Shown here: positions 14,675 to 22,155 of the stretch, piece after piece
Layout of the letters: each line of letters starts with the position of its first letter
Position numbering within the stretch: position 1 is the first letter of the stretch
Program-made: the position numbers and the translations under genes
Source of the DNA: JBFFMO01 sp037968515
GTDB lineage: Bacteria > Myxococcota_A > Bradymonadia > Bradymonadales > Bradymonadaceae
DNA: 26,449 bases
Reading direction: 5' to 3'
Assembly: GCA_037968515.1 (NCBI GenBank)
Contig: JBBKVQ010000311.1
Span: forward strand, 1-26,449
The notes under the pieces: model-generated
The model's database searches: none
What the model was told of the DNA's origin: nothing
Seen by the model: only the letters and a program-made list of their open reading frames with translations

Positions 14675-15997
14675 ATGAAACAAATCACTCGACGAAACTG
14701 GCTGCGCGGCGCGCTCTCGACCACCCTTGCGTTGCCGCTCCTTGACTACTTTTCGATGGGAAGCGCCAGCGCCCAAGTCGCCGGTTCGACCCCGCGCCTG
14801 CTCGTGTATTTCCTGCCAAACGGCCGCGTTCCGCAATGGTGGGTGCCTTCAGGTGGCGGCGGCTCACTGACTTTTCCGGCCGAATCGGCGGCGCTGCAGC
14901 CCTTTGCAAATCGTGCACTTTCGCTGGTAAATCTGGATAATATAGCAGCGCGTGAAAGTCCGGGTGCGGCCCACGCCATGGGCACTTCCACCGTCATGTC
15001 TGCCGTGCGGTTCCCTGATCTAAGTGGCCTGAAATGTGGTGTAACTCTTGACCAGATTGTGGCCCAAAAGTCGACAGCTTCGACGCGGTTTCGTTCGCTG
15101 CAATTTAGCGCCGGTGAACCTGCGACTTGTGACGTCGGTGGGTCGCCCTGCCCCTATACCCAATGTATCTCTTGGGCGGCGCCTGGCCAGCCGCTGATTC
15201 CGACCATCAACCCTGCTGCGGCGTTTTCGCAGCTGTTTGATACCAGCGTCGATGGACTGACCGGAAATGCTGCCGAGTTGCGCCGCGTTTCGCGACGGTC
15301 ATTACTCGACTTTGTACGCGACGATGCAAAAGACCTTCAACGCCGATTAGGCACGGTCGATCGCACACGACTCGAGGAATATTTCAGTTCACTTCGTGAG
15401 GTCGAACAAAGCCTCACCAACACGACTTTACCTGCCTCGTGCCAACTACCGACCGACGCGCCCGCTGGCATGCTCGCTTACCCCGACCGGGTTCCGATGT
15501 TCCATGAAATCATGAAGCTCGGCCTGCAGTGCGACCAAACGCGGGTCATGTCGTTCATGATTGAGTTCGGCCTGAGCCAGCGCAGCCACGACTTCCTGGG
15601 CTCGCCAGGCCAGCATCACGCGATTTCGCATGCGGACCCAGCCCAGCTGCAGCGCGTCGAAAGGTGGCATTCAGAACAAATCGCGCACCTGCTTGGGTTG
15701 TTGCAAAACACGCCTGATGTGGACGGAAGGACGCTCCTGGACAACACGCTCGTGCTCGTGATGCCAAGCATGGGCATTGGCACCGTCCACGACCATAACA
15801 ACGTCTGTCCGTTGATGTTTGGGGCTCAAGACTACGTGAATACCACTGGCCAACGCGTTCAGGCTGATGGAACGCCGCTGGCAAACTTGCACGTTTCGCT
15901 GCTGGAAGTCTTCGGCATCGAAGGCAGCTTCGGCAATAACGGCGCCATCTTTGGCGACTACGGCTCGACAACCCTCGCCGGCGTGAAACGCGCTTAG
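14675..15997 (+). CDS. DUF1552 protein with Tat signal
   Basis: A 440-residue protein that starts with a twin-arginine signal (TRRNWLRGA, R6-R7) and a hydrophobic stretch, with a likely cleavage site after GSASA (about residue 33). It therefore folds in the cytoplasm before export, often meaning a bound cofactor. The mature part carries DUF1552 family landmarks: YFLPNGRVPQWWVP, the AHAMGTS segment, SQRSHDF with a following HHAISH, and a C-terminal HDHNNVCPLMFG. Several conserved His and Asp could bind metal; DUF1552 is distantly like sulfatase/alkaline-phosphatase-type DUF1501 proteins. It lies seven bases after the DUF1592 lipoprotein gene, the usual partner, so both are one operon and probably one exported complex. 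Confidence 0.9.
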   Translation: MKQITRRNWLRGALSTTLALPLLDYFSMGSASAQVAGSTPRLLVYFLPNGRVPQWWVPSGGGGSLTFPAESAALQPFANRALSLVNLDNIAARESPGAAHAMGTSTVMSAVRFPDLSGLKCGVTLDQIVAQKSTASTRFRSLQFSAGEPATCDVGGSPCPYTQCISWAAPGQPLIPTINPAAAFSQLFDTSVDGLTGNAAELRRVSRRSLLDFVRDDAKDLQRRLGTVDRTRLEEYFSSLREVEQSLTNTTLPASCQLPTDAPAGMLAYPDRVPMFHEIMKLGLQCDQTRVMSFMIEFGLSQRSHDFLGSPGQHHAISHADPAQLQRVERWHSEQIAHLLGLLQNTPDVDGRTLLDNTLVLVMPSMGIGTVHDHNNVCPLMFGAQDYVNTTGQRVQADGTPLANLHVSLLEVFGIEGSFGNNGAIFGDYGSTTLAGVKRA

Positions 15998-16017
15998 ACT
16001 GCGCGCCCGAAAGCCTC

Positions 16018-16239
16018 TTATTTGAGCAGCGCACCCAGACTGACGCCTAGGATCGAAAATCCTAACCCCAGCATCAGCATAAAAAAGCCCAGAATAATCG
16101 CCGCAGGAATCGATGCAATCGAGAGCTTGATGAGCAATGTAACCCAATCCAAGAAGGGCACATCAATCCCAGTGATGACGACGCGTTGTTGATCGTGGGG
16201 CGATTGGGATTGGACAGGTAGAACGGGTGGTTGGGTCAT
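16018..16239 (-). CDS. Small membrane protein of unknown function
   Basis: A 73-residue protein. The first 25 residues are polar and Pro/Gln-rich (PPVLPVQSQSPHD), followed by a long hydrophobic region from about 28 to 71 rich in Leu, Ile and Gly that can form two membrane helices. There is no recognisable domain. It converges with the DUF1552 gene 20 bases away and is divergent from the gene at 16383. Start ATG at 16239 has only a weak ribosome binding site. The codon pattern and amphipathic composition look real, but no homologue is recognised. Confidence 0.5.
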   Translation of the reverse strand: MTQPPVLPVQSQSPHDQQRVVITGIDVPFLDWVTLLIKLSIASIPAAIILGFFMLMLGLGFSILGVSLGALLK

Positions 16240-16382
16240 GATTGAACTCGTTGCGTTGGTTAGTTCCCGACTTTAACGCATGGTCCGGAACGGAGCGTGC
16301 CGCGACGGAATTCATTTCGCTAAACCGAAATTGTTTTGTTATTGCATCGCCTCCGCAGCTTGACGCGAATCCAAGGCCACAA

Positions 16383-17027
16383 GTGGACGAAAATAATCCC
16401 CAAATTTCCCCAACAACGCGAGAACACGTTGAACAGATGGCCAGCCAGTCCGAAGCTCAGCTTCAGGAGCTCCTGAACACGCCAAGGCCGTTGTTCTTTC
16501 GAGTTGGCGAGACCTGGGCACCGTTTTGGACCTTTGGGACGCCCAAGTGGAATGTGTTGCCTCACAACGTGCAGTACCTAGCTAAAGAAATTGGCTTCCA
16601 GCCAGTGTGCTCGTCGCTTTCATGGATTCTGCCTGTGATGTTGATGCGAGTCGCATTCTGGATCGGGCCAGAAGGTTTTGTATTGCTCAGTGGCGTCGGC
16701 GGGCGCTTCGGGATCGACGTGATGATGTCGGATGGTAGAAACATCGCGATTTTGGCGTCCGGGAAGGAACTGCATGGCCCGAGAACTCGTTTGGTATCCT
16801 GTGGAGATTTCAATAAGGACTACGCTAAAATCCTTGAGGTCGTGCATCAGCACACCCTGGATACCGGGGCCACACCAATCGCTGTTACCAATCCTAGGGC
16901 GGTTAAGCTTGTTCATCGGGCGTTCGTGCATCTGCACCGTACGACCAAAACCATGCTCGTAATGATGATTGGCCAGTTGATGATCTTCGGAATGATGATC
17001 TCTTGGATTATCTTGATTACGCGGTAA
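16383..17027 (+). CDS. Unnamed membrane-anchored family protein, paralogue of the gene at 21504
   Basis: A 214-residue protein. The start is set at GTG 16383, with AAGG about seven bases upstream, because this makes the length and N-terminus match the paralogue at 21504 (215 residues); a longer frame from TTG 16242 exists but runs through the divergent promoter region. Shared landmarks are a Pro-Arg-Pro segment, F-x-P-x-C, FWIGPEGFVLL, a M-x-DG loop, GDFNKDYAKILEVVHQH, TGATPI, and RAFVHLHR followed by a hydrophobic C-terminal helix (MLVMMIGQLMIFGMMISWII). It therefore looks like a cytoplasmic domain tethered by a C-terminal membrane anchor. The fold and function are not recognised. Confidence 0.65.
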   Translation: MDENNPQISPTTREHVEQMASQSEAQLQELLNTPRPLFFRVGETWAPFWTFGTPKWNVLPHNVQYLAKEIGFQPVCSSLSWILPVMLMRVAFWIGPEGFVLLSGVGGRFGIDVMMSDGRNIAILASGKELHGPRTRLVSCGDFNKDYAKILEVVHQHTLDTGATPIAVTNPRAVKLVHRAFVHLHRTTKTMLVMMIGQLMIFGMMISWIILITR

Positions 17028-17102
17028 AGCAATTTGGTCGTGAATAGGCATGTGGTCGTTGGCGTCATAGTTACGAGCGCCACATTTCAAGCCGAGCACC
17101 TC

Positions 17103-18242
17103 ATGACTTCGCGAATCCAAAGCCTTCTTATCGTCGCCGCAATCTCCCTTTCTGGCTGTCAGGTGATCGAGAGACTTCAGACCATCGACGACCTCGCCAA
17201 TGGCGATCAAACCGCGGCTGATGTGTTGAATGCAGAGCTCGCGGACGCACTTGGAATCGGCATCGCAGGCCTTTCGCCGTCTCCTGCTTATACTCAGAAT
17301 GGCCAAGTCGACCTCAGTGTGATTTCGCGTGGTGCCAACGTGAATACCGAAGCGCTTCGTGTTGAAGTGAAAAATCGCGACGGAAGTTATTCAGAATGCG
17401 AATACGCCGACGGAGTAGTGGTCGGCGCGGCCCCGATGAACGCGCTTTCACTCTTGATCGATGGATCTGGCAGCATGGAACGCCGATACTACGAGGGCGA
17501 GTGTGATACCTGTCCGCACGACCCCGGTCGTGAACGCGTTGGAGCAGCCTTTCGTTTTGTCGAAACTCTCTTCGATGTGGCCCCAGACAGTCGACTGGCG
17601 ATTGCCGAGTTTGGACCCGAGCCAAGCGCCGGAATGAGCGCGACGTATTTACATACAGACTTTGATAATAACCCACGCCGATTGGAGACCGCTCTGGAAT
17701 ACATCGGAGGCGACCAACCCCTTGGAACTCCGCTCTACGACTCACTGTACGAGATGATCAACGCGACCTCAGACGAGGCAGACGTCCTGTCATTCGAATA
17801 CCGCGAGGGCATTCAGCGCCATGTCGTGATTTTGAGCGATGGACTTGATACAGCGTCGGTTTGGTACGACCTCGACGACGTGGTCGAAGCCGCTCTACAA
17901 GAAAATGTCGTGTTGTATGTGGTTGGGCTTGGCCCAGCATCAGCCTCCGACACGCGTTTTGATGACGCCGACCTCGCCGTTCGTGACCTTCAAATACTCG
18001 CCGAGGAAACCGGCGGATTTTACGCCGGCGTGGATGATCCAAGCCGCTTACATCAACTCTTCGACAATGTCGCTTATGCCCTTGCCGGTGGTTACGAACG
18101 ACAAACTTACCACTGCATTCCGCGTGATAACGCACAGTCCGTCATCATGACTCCACCGATGTCGGGAACCCGCGTGGAAGGCCGAGTTCTTGAAGATGTA
18201 GCGGCCAACAAATGGTCTAACTGGGCCTTCATCGCCCCTTAA
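17103..18242 (+). CDS. vWA-domain lipoprotein
   Basis: A 379-residue predicted lipoprotein. The start is the ATG at 17103, which puts a signal sequence with lipobox SLSGC (C19) at the N-terminus; a longer frame from TTG 17034 adds residues ahead of it and is rejected. A short domain (60-105) precedes a von Willebrand A domain with MIDAS motif DGSGS in LLIDGSGSM and the later PLGTPLYDS and ILSDGLDTAS segments, as in metal-binding vWA proteins. Between MIDAS and the first helix is a CDTC insertion (ECDTCPHDPGRE) that could form a disulphide or bind metal. Role unknown; likely an outer-membrane adhesive or assembly factor. Its stop overlaps the stop of the converging next gene. Confidence 0.82.
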   Translation: MTSRIQSLLIVAAISLSGCQVIERLQTIDDLANGDQTAADVLNAELADALGIGIAGLSPSPAYTQNGQVDLSVISRGANVNTEALRVEVKNRDGSYSECEYADGVVVGAAPMNALSLLIDGSGSMERRYYEGECDTCPHDPGRERVGAAFRFVETLFDVAPDSRLAIAEFGPEPSAGMSATYLHTDFDNNPRRLETALEYIGGDQPLGTPLYDSLYEMINATSDEADVLSFEYREGIQRHVVILSDGLDTASVWYDLDDVVEAALQENVVLYVVGLGPASASDTRFDDADLAVRDLQILAEETGGFYAGVDDPSRLHQLFDNVAYALAGGYERQTYHCIPRDNAQSVIMTPPMSGTRVEGRVLEDVAANKWSNWAFIAP

Positions 18243-19099
18243 TCCTTCTTCTCCAGCTCCTCCATCATTTTAAGTGCTGCCTCGACGTCCTCTTTGGATA
18301 CGTCACCCAGTCCCGGCTTCTTTAGCTCGCCGTTAAGGAACAACGCTTGAAGCGCAAGCAGCAGCACACATGCACCCAAAAAGTAGGGTTTAACGCCCCA
18401 CACGAGCGTCACGACCACAGCCACCAGAACGACCACGGCCACTAATTTCATAAACCCATGGAGGATTAGTTTTCGAACGAGCACCATGTCTGGGTTTGCC
18501 ATCGCAAACTCCATCGGGTCGACCCGAATATGTCGCCAATAGTACTCCTCACGCAGGCCCGCGGTTTTCGTATCGACGTATTTCAGTGTTGGCGTTCCTC
18601 GCTCGTCACGTAATTGCAGCGCCCAATTGATGTCCGTTCGAAGATCCCCGGTACTTGCCTCGATAATCCGTCGCTCCGCCGGTGTTCCGACCATCGCCGA
18701 GTCACTTGGCCAGATCGAAATCACGCGCCCATCGACAAAATATGTGCTTATAAAAAACTTGGGCATGCTGAGCGGAATTTCGACGGAGGTCCCGCCAGAT
18801 TCGTCGACCCAGGTTTCAGAGAAAACGTCGATATTTAAAGCCGCCACCTTGCTTTGTTCGACCACGACGGGACGAAATCCCAGCTCGGTCAAGAGATCCT
18901 TGGTTTTTTCAGGCAGCTGCGACTCAGCAAGGCTCAGATCTTTGAGCTCGTCGACGGAGCGATACTTTTCGTCTTTCGGCTCATAGGGCTGACTCAGCAA
19001 AGCTTCGTACGCAGCGATCGCCTCGGCGTAAGCGCTTGAATATGCGTTCCAAACCGAGACTGATTCTTGATCGTGCTCTTCCAATCGACACCGCAGCAA
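18239..19099 (-). CDS. Unrecognised protein with two C-terminal membrane helices
   Basis: A 286-residue protein with a charged, helical N-terminus (AYSSAYAEAIAAYEALLSQ), a soluble mixed region (residues 70-205, containing YFVDGRVISIWPSDSAMVG) and two hydrophobic segments at about 215-235 and 240-257 (LVAVVVLVAVVVTLVWG, LGACVLLLALQALF). It ends in an acidic/lysine-rich helix. No family is recognised. The start is uncertain: TTG at 19099 or TTG at 19084, the latter with a weak GGTG in front; neither is convincing. The stop codon overlaps that of the converging vWA lipoprotein gene by two bases. It lies 86 bases behind the bufferin-like operon on the same strand and may or may not be read through from it. 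Confidence 0.6.
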   Translation of the reverse strand: MLRCRLEEHDQESVSVWNAYSSAYAEAIAAYEALLSQPYEPKDEKYRSVDELKDLSLAESQLPEKTKDLLTELGFRPVVVEQSKVAALNIDVFSETWVDESGGTSVEIPLSMPKFFISTYFVDGRVISIWPSDSAMVGTPAERRIIEASTGDLRTDINWALQLRDERGTPTLKYVDTKTAGLREEYYWRHIRVDPMEFAMANPDMVLVRKLILHGFMKLVAVVVLVAVVVTLVWGVKPYFLGACVLLLALQALFLNGELKKPGLGDVSKEDVEAALKMMEELEKKD

Positions 19100-19185
19100 A
19101 AAGGTTTTTGGGCGCAGAGATTATCGCAGATTGCCGACGCTGACCACTCGACAACCAACAAGCCGCAAGGCCACTCGGCGTTGAC

Positions 19186-20064
19186 TTAGCTCGCCGCAAA
19201 CCAGCCCATCGCAGCCCACGTGGCGAACCAGCTTTGAATCTCGCTCGAGAACTCTTCAAGGTCGTCGCGTTCCATCGTCGCAGCGACCGTCTCGCAAGCC
19301 TCAGCGAACGGCTGGCCCCCGGATAGTGCCTGAATCAACGGCCATTGCAGTTGGGAAAGCTGATGGGACGACACTCCATTTTTTCCGCGAAAAACCGCCC
19401 AATGCTCCGTATTTTCTTCTGGAATAATCGATTTAATTTCCGAATTCTTGCGGACCGTACGACGAGCTTCGACCAACGCCCAATCGCACTGGCAAAAACC
19501 CAAATGCGGCTGAAAACGAAGCGGATTCGACATCACTTCCTCGGCCTGTTCGATGGTCGCGAAGGTCAACGGGGCAAGCTCCTCGGCGTCGAAGGCGTGA
19601 ATATACAAATACTCTAGTCTTGCCGTCTGAATATTCATTTTGGTGCCGTAAACTCCGGCCGCATCCGAGGCCAAGAAGTCGACAAAACCGTCCGACAGAT
19701 GGCGCAAGGAAGGAGATTTTGACGGATGCGCGCCCAGGTAGTCCGTAACAAGCTTATTAAACTCGCGTACGCCAACGATACGCTCCAAGAGCGGATACTC
19801 TTCCTGCATCACGGTCAGCAGCCGAAACCAGTACTGCTGATTATAGACAGCCAGGCGTTCGACGCCGCTCAGGGAGCCACGACCGACCATTTGAGACACA
19901 GCAAGTGAATCGTAGCGGTTGACCTGACACTCGACACCATCGAGGGCTCCAAACGCAAATGGCGTGGCGATGGAATGGCCAAAGGCCTTTTGTAGCCGGC
20001 GCAAAGACTCTGGAGCCTCAGGCGGTTTGGATTTGGTCTTTTTGGTGTCGGTATTGTCGGGCAA
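19186..20064 (-). CDS. bufC: DUF2063 family partner protein of MNIO enzyme (BufC-like)
   Basis: A 292-residue protein. The start is TTG at 20064, since GGAGG sits six bases upstream of it inside the end of bufB; the longer frame from 20139 lacks this. An N-terminal DUF2063 domain is seen at about 18-110: a helix LRRLQKAFGHSI, RLAVYNQQYWFRLL, a EEYPLLERIVG helix and YLGAHPSKSPSLRHL. The rest is a mixed C-terminal domain (LEYLYIHAFDAEE, WALVEARRTV, DDLEEF) as in DUF692-partner proteins. In bufferin and methanobactin pathways this partner presents the precursor to the iron oxygenase. It overlaps bufB by 47 bases, so it is coupled to it. It is cytoplasmic. A role in substrate recognition is inferred from the operon type. 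Confidence 0.85.
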   Translation of the reverse strand: MPDNTDTKKTKSKPPEAPESLRRLQKAFGHSIATPFAFGALDGVECQVNRYDSLAVSQMVGRGSLSGVERLAVYNQQYWFRLLTVMQEEYPLLERIVGVREFNKLVTDYLGAHPSKSPSLRHLSDGFVDFLASDAAGVYGTKMNIQTARLEYLYIHAFDAEELAPLTFATIEQAEEVMSNPLRFQPHLGFCQCDWALVEARRTVRKNSEIKSIIPEENTEHWAVFRGKNGVSSHQLSQLQWPLIQALSGGQPFAEACETVAATMERDDLEEFSSEIQSWFATWAAMGWFAAS

Positions 20065-20866
20065 GGTTGGCCTCCGCCAGAGTCTCTTCGAACGAAAGGA
20101 AATTGTCGTCCCATTCCAAAATAGTCGAAACGCCGCCAACTTGCTGGTCGACGTGACCGTAAAGCTCCCAAACCGCGTCTTTCACATGATGATCGTGAGT
20201 GTCCAAAAACATCCCGTTTTCCAGCTCGACGTGGCCGGCGACATGAACCTGAATAACCCGTTCGAGTGGAAGATTTTGCAGATAGGTCATGGGCTCGTAT
20301 CCATGATTATGGGCTGATACAAAAACGTTGTTCACATCCAGCATCATGTAGACGCCGGCGCGCTCGACGACTTCGGCGTAGAATTCCCATTCAGGCATTT
20401 GCGAGTCCACGAACTCAACGTAAGAACTCAGATTTTCCAGAGCGAAAGGAAGCTCCATAAAATCCTGCACGATTCGAGCTTTATCGGCGATAAATGCCGC
20501 GTTTTCCATGGTGTACGGGACCGGCAGAAGGTCGTGGTATTGATGGCTATCGGTGCGCGACCAGCACAAATGGTCTGAAAACCAAGGGGTCTTGGTGAGT
20601 TTGGACAACTTTTTCAAACGCCCCAGATACTCGAAATCCAGGGGGTCAGTCGACGCAATCGAAAGCGAGACACCGTGTTGGACCACTGGATAGTGCTCCA
20701 GAATATGTTCTAGATTCCTGAGCGGTGGGCCACCGTCGACCATAAAATTCTCGGAGATGATCTCGAAGAAGTCGACCGAGGGCCACTGCCCAAGAATAGT
20801 GGGCAGATGCGGAACACGAAGCCCCATCCCTACCCCCAAATTCTTAGCGAAGTGCGGATGTGCCAT
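20018..20866 (-). CDS. bufB: DUF692 multinuclear iron oxygenase (MNIO), BufB-like
   Basis: A 282-residue TIM-barrel enzyme of the DUF692/MNIO family. Conserved metal-ligand positions are all present: H64 (QHGV), H99 (FSDHL), E144 (ALEN), D177 and N180 (LDVNN), H188 (AHNHG), H208 (VHVAGH), D222 and H224 (LDTHD), and E251 (LEWDD); also LLPVPYT. Family members use two or three irons and dioxygen to convert cysteine side chains in a precursor peptide into heterocycles, such as thiooxazoles or oxazolones in bufferins and methanobactins. Its ATG overlaps the bufA stop (TAATG), and bufC overlaps its own 3' end, so stoichiometric synthesis is likely. The enzyme is cytoplasmic, so modification should precede export of the precursor. 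The family call is firm; the precise product is inferred from the precursor next door. Confidence 0.95.
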   Translation of the reverse strand: MAHPHFAKNLGVGMGLRVPHLPTILGQWPSVDFFEIISENFMVDGGPPLRNLEHILEHYPVVQHGVSLSIASTDPLDFEYLGRLKKLSKLTKTPWFSDHLCWSRTDSHQYHDLLPVPYTMENAAFIADKARIVQDFMELPFALENLSSYVEFVDSQMPEWEFYAEVVERAGVYMMLDVNNVFVSAHNHGYEPMTYLQNLPLERVIQVHVAGHVELENGMFLDTHDHHVKDAVWELYGHVDQQVGGVSTILEWDDNFLSFEETLAEANLARQYRHQKDQIQTA

Positions 20867-21351
20867 TAGTGAGTTGTGGCCGCGGTGTTTGCTTTCAGTT
20901 TTGCGAGTTTTGCCGCATCGACTTTGCAGCCACCAAGACCCTTACACGAGTTCTTGCCACTGCAATCATGGGCTTCGCCGGCTGCAGCCGAGTCGACTCC
21001 AGCCGCGGCTGCCAACGTAGTGAGCTTCGCAGCATCGACCTTGCAACCACCAAGGCCCTTACAAGTATTCTTGCCGGCACAGTCGTGAATCTCGGTGTAG
21101 GTAGCAGCAGTCGCGGAAGCCTCGGCAGCCTCGGTTGCATCCGTTGCTTCTACATTTGCCTTCGCGTCCACTCCGGAACATTTCTCGGCTCCCTTGCAGG
21201 CATCTTTGCCGCTGCACGAGTGATCCCCTTTTTCCATAGACTGTTCTGTGGTCGTTGAATCCGGGGTAGGTTCTGAACTACCGCACGCTGAAGCGACAAG
21301 TGAGCCGGAAAAAAGGCCAGCGAGAGCGAGTTTCGAGATGTTTTGTTTCAT
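20866..21351 (-). CDS. bufA: Cys-rich RiPP precursor with three core modules and a lipoprotein-like signal (BufA-like)
   Basis: A 161-residue protein. The signal sequence is KLALAGLFSGSLVASAC, ending in a Cys (C23) in the position of a lipobox residue (ASAC is a weak lipobox, so cleavage by signal peptidase II is possible but not certain). The mature part holds three modules of H-x-C-x5-C-x5-C: H44/C46/C52/C58, H89/C91/C97/C103 and H128/C130/C136/C142. Modules 2 and 3 read HDCxGKNxCKGLGGC and are nearly identical; module 1 is diverged (SCSGKDACKGAEKC). CxGKNxCKGxGGC is the bufferin-2-type core that BufB/BufC modify. Ala-rich spacers separate the modules. The ATG at 21351 has AGGA nine bases upstream. 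The stop overlaps the bufB start. Metal binding, probably copper, is inferred by family. Confidence 0.85.
   Translation of the reverse strand: MKQNISKLALAGLFSGSLVASACGSSEPTPDSTTTEQSMEKGDHSCSGKDACKGAEKCSGVDAKANVEATDATEAAEASATAATYTEIHDCAGKNTCKGLGGCKVDAAKLTTLAAAAGVDSAAAGEAHDCSGKNSCKGLGGCKVDAAKLAKLKANTAATTH
20905..21087 (-). repeat. Intragenic duplication in the RiPP precursor: two near-identical core modules
   Basis: Residues 89-110 (bases 21087-21022) and 128-149 (20970-20905) of the precursor share H-D-C-x-G-K-N-x-C-K-G-L-G-G-C followed by K-V-D-A-A-K-L; only two of the 22 positions differ (Ala/Ser at the residue after the first Cys and Thr/Ser before the second Cys). The copies are separated by an 18-residue-or-so Ala-rich spacer. 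The DNA is less conserved than the protein, so selection keeps the module. Confidence 0.9.
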
Positions 21352-21503
21352 GTTTGTTTTTCCTAACTTGGTATCGTTGCTGCGCGAACGTACGCCTTAG
21401 CTGACTGAATGACAAACGACGATTCGAGCGTCCCAAATCGCCACGTTGGGCTATAGGCCAGATGTACGATTTATTGCAAAAACACTTCAAATGAAGCACG
21501 CAG
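21352..21503. promoter_or_regulatory. Shared divergent promoter region of the bufABC operon and the gene at 21504
   Basis: A 152-base gap between bufA (minus) and a plus-strand gene. For bufA a TTGCAA (21474-21479) and a GCTATA read on the minus strand as TATAGC (21450-21455) are 18 bases apart, a weak sigma70-like pair. The same area holds TGGGCTATAGGCCA (21447-21460), a 14-bp palindrome with one mismatched pair, a possible operator. A distinct ECF-sigma site cannot be recognised by eye. Confidence 0.35.
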
Positions 21504-22151
21504 ATGGCTGAACACAAAACAAAAGGTTTTTCCCGAGACCCAGAATTCATCGCAACACAAGCGAATGAAACTCACGTTCAAACCCAAACACTACTGTCGT
21601 ACCCAAGGCCTTGGCAGATTCGCCTTGGCGAGTTTCTGGGCGCCTCTTTTGCTTACGGGATGCCCACATTCGACCTACTTCCGACCGGCCTCCGAGACCC
21701 AGCAAAAGGACTCGACTTCCGTCCCATGTGTCATGTGCGTTCGGGCTACTTCCCTTTGTTCATTATTTCCGCGCCGTTTTGGGTTGGTCCCGAGGGCTTT
21801 GTGCGACTAGACGCCAACGCTGACGGAATCTTCCATATCCGGGCTCTGATGACCGACGGCGCAGATATCGTGATGACCAACTCACGGCCCGAATCGACCC
21901 ACCTGATGTGCTATATTCCGTCGTCTGGAGACTTCGTCGCCGATTATCTGGAGCTGCTTGAAGTGGTCCGAGCACACATGGACGCCACGGGTGCCGCGCC
22001 CATCTACATGGCAGACAAACTCGACGTTCGAGCAGTCTTCCGCGCGTTCAATCACTTGCACCGTCCCATCTGGGCCGTTGCGCTTTTTTTGATCATTGAT
22101 TCAGCATTTTTAAGCGCGGTCGTTCTCGTCGCTTACTCGATGTCGACCTGA
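21504..22151 (+). CDS. Unnamed membrane-anchored family protein, paralogue of the gene at 16383
   Basis: A 215-residue protein with the same architecture as the gene at 16383. Shared features are PRP, F-R/Q-P-x-C, FWVGPEGFVRL, a MTDG loop, SSGDFVADYLELLEVVRAHMDATGAAPI, RAFNHLHRP and a single C-terminal hydrophobic helix (AVALFLIIDSAFLSAVVLVAY). Start ATG at 21504; a weak GAAG lies a few bases upstream. No known domain is recognised, and there is no signal peptide, so it is probably tethered to the inner membrane with its bulk in the cytoplasm. It is divergently transcribed from the bufferin-like operon over a common intergenic region, which may mean linked regulation. It ends 5 bases before the convergent lipoprotein gene. 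Confidence 0.7.
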   Translation: MAEHKTKGFSRDPEFIATQANETHVQTQTLLSYPRPWQIRLGEFLGASFAYGMPTFDLLPTGLRDPAKGLDFRPMCHVRSGYFPLFIISAPFWVGPEGFVRLDANADGIFHIRALMTDGADIVMTNSRPESTHLMCYIPSSGDFVADYLELLEVVRAHMDATGAAPIYMADKLDVRAVFRAFNHLHRPIWAVALFLIIDSAFLSAVVLVAYSMST

Positions 22152-22155
22152 CGGT

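Noticed and set aside
16242..16382. N-terminal extension of the gene at 16383 from TTG 16242
   Set aside because: It has no good ribosome binding site, runs through the divergent promoter region and is missing in the paralogue at 21504, whose length fits the GTG start at 16383.
16620..17306. 228-residue minus-strand open frame
   Set aside because: Antisense to two supported genes, with His/Asp/Arg-rich shadow composition and no ribosome binding site.
20065..20139. Longer bufC start at 20139
   Set aside because: Adds 25 residues encoded inside bufB and lacks the GGAGG-TTG arrangement seen at 20064.
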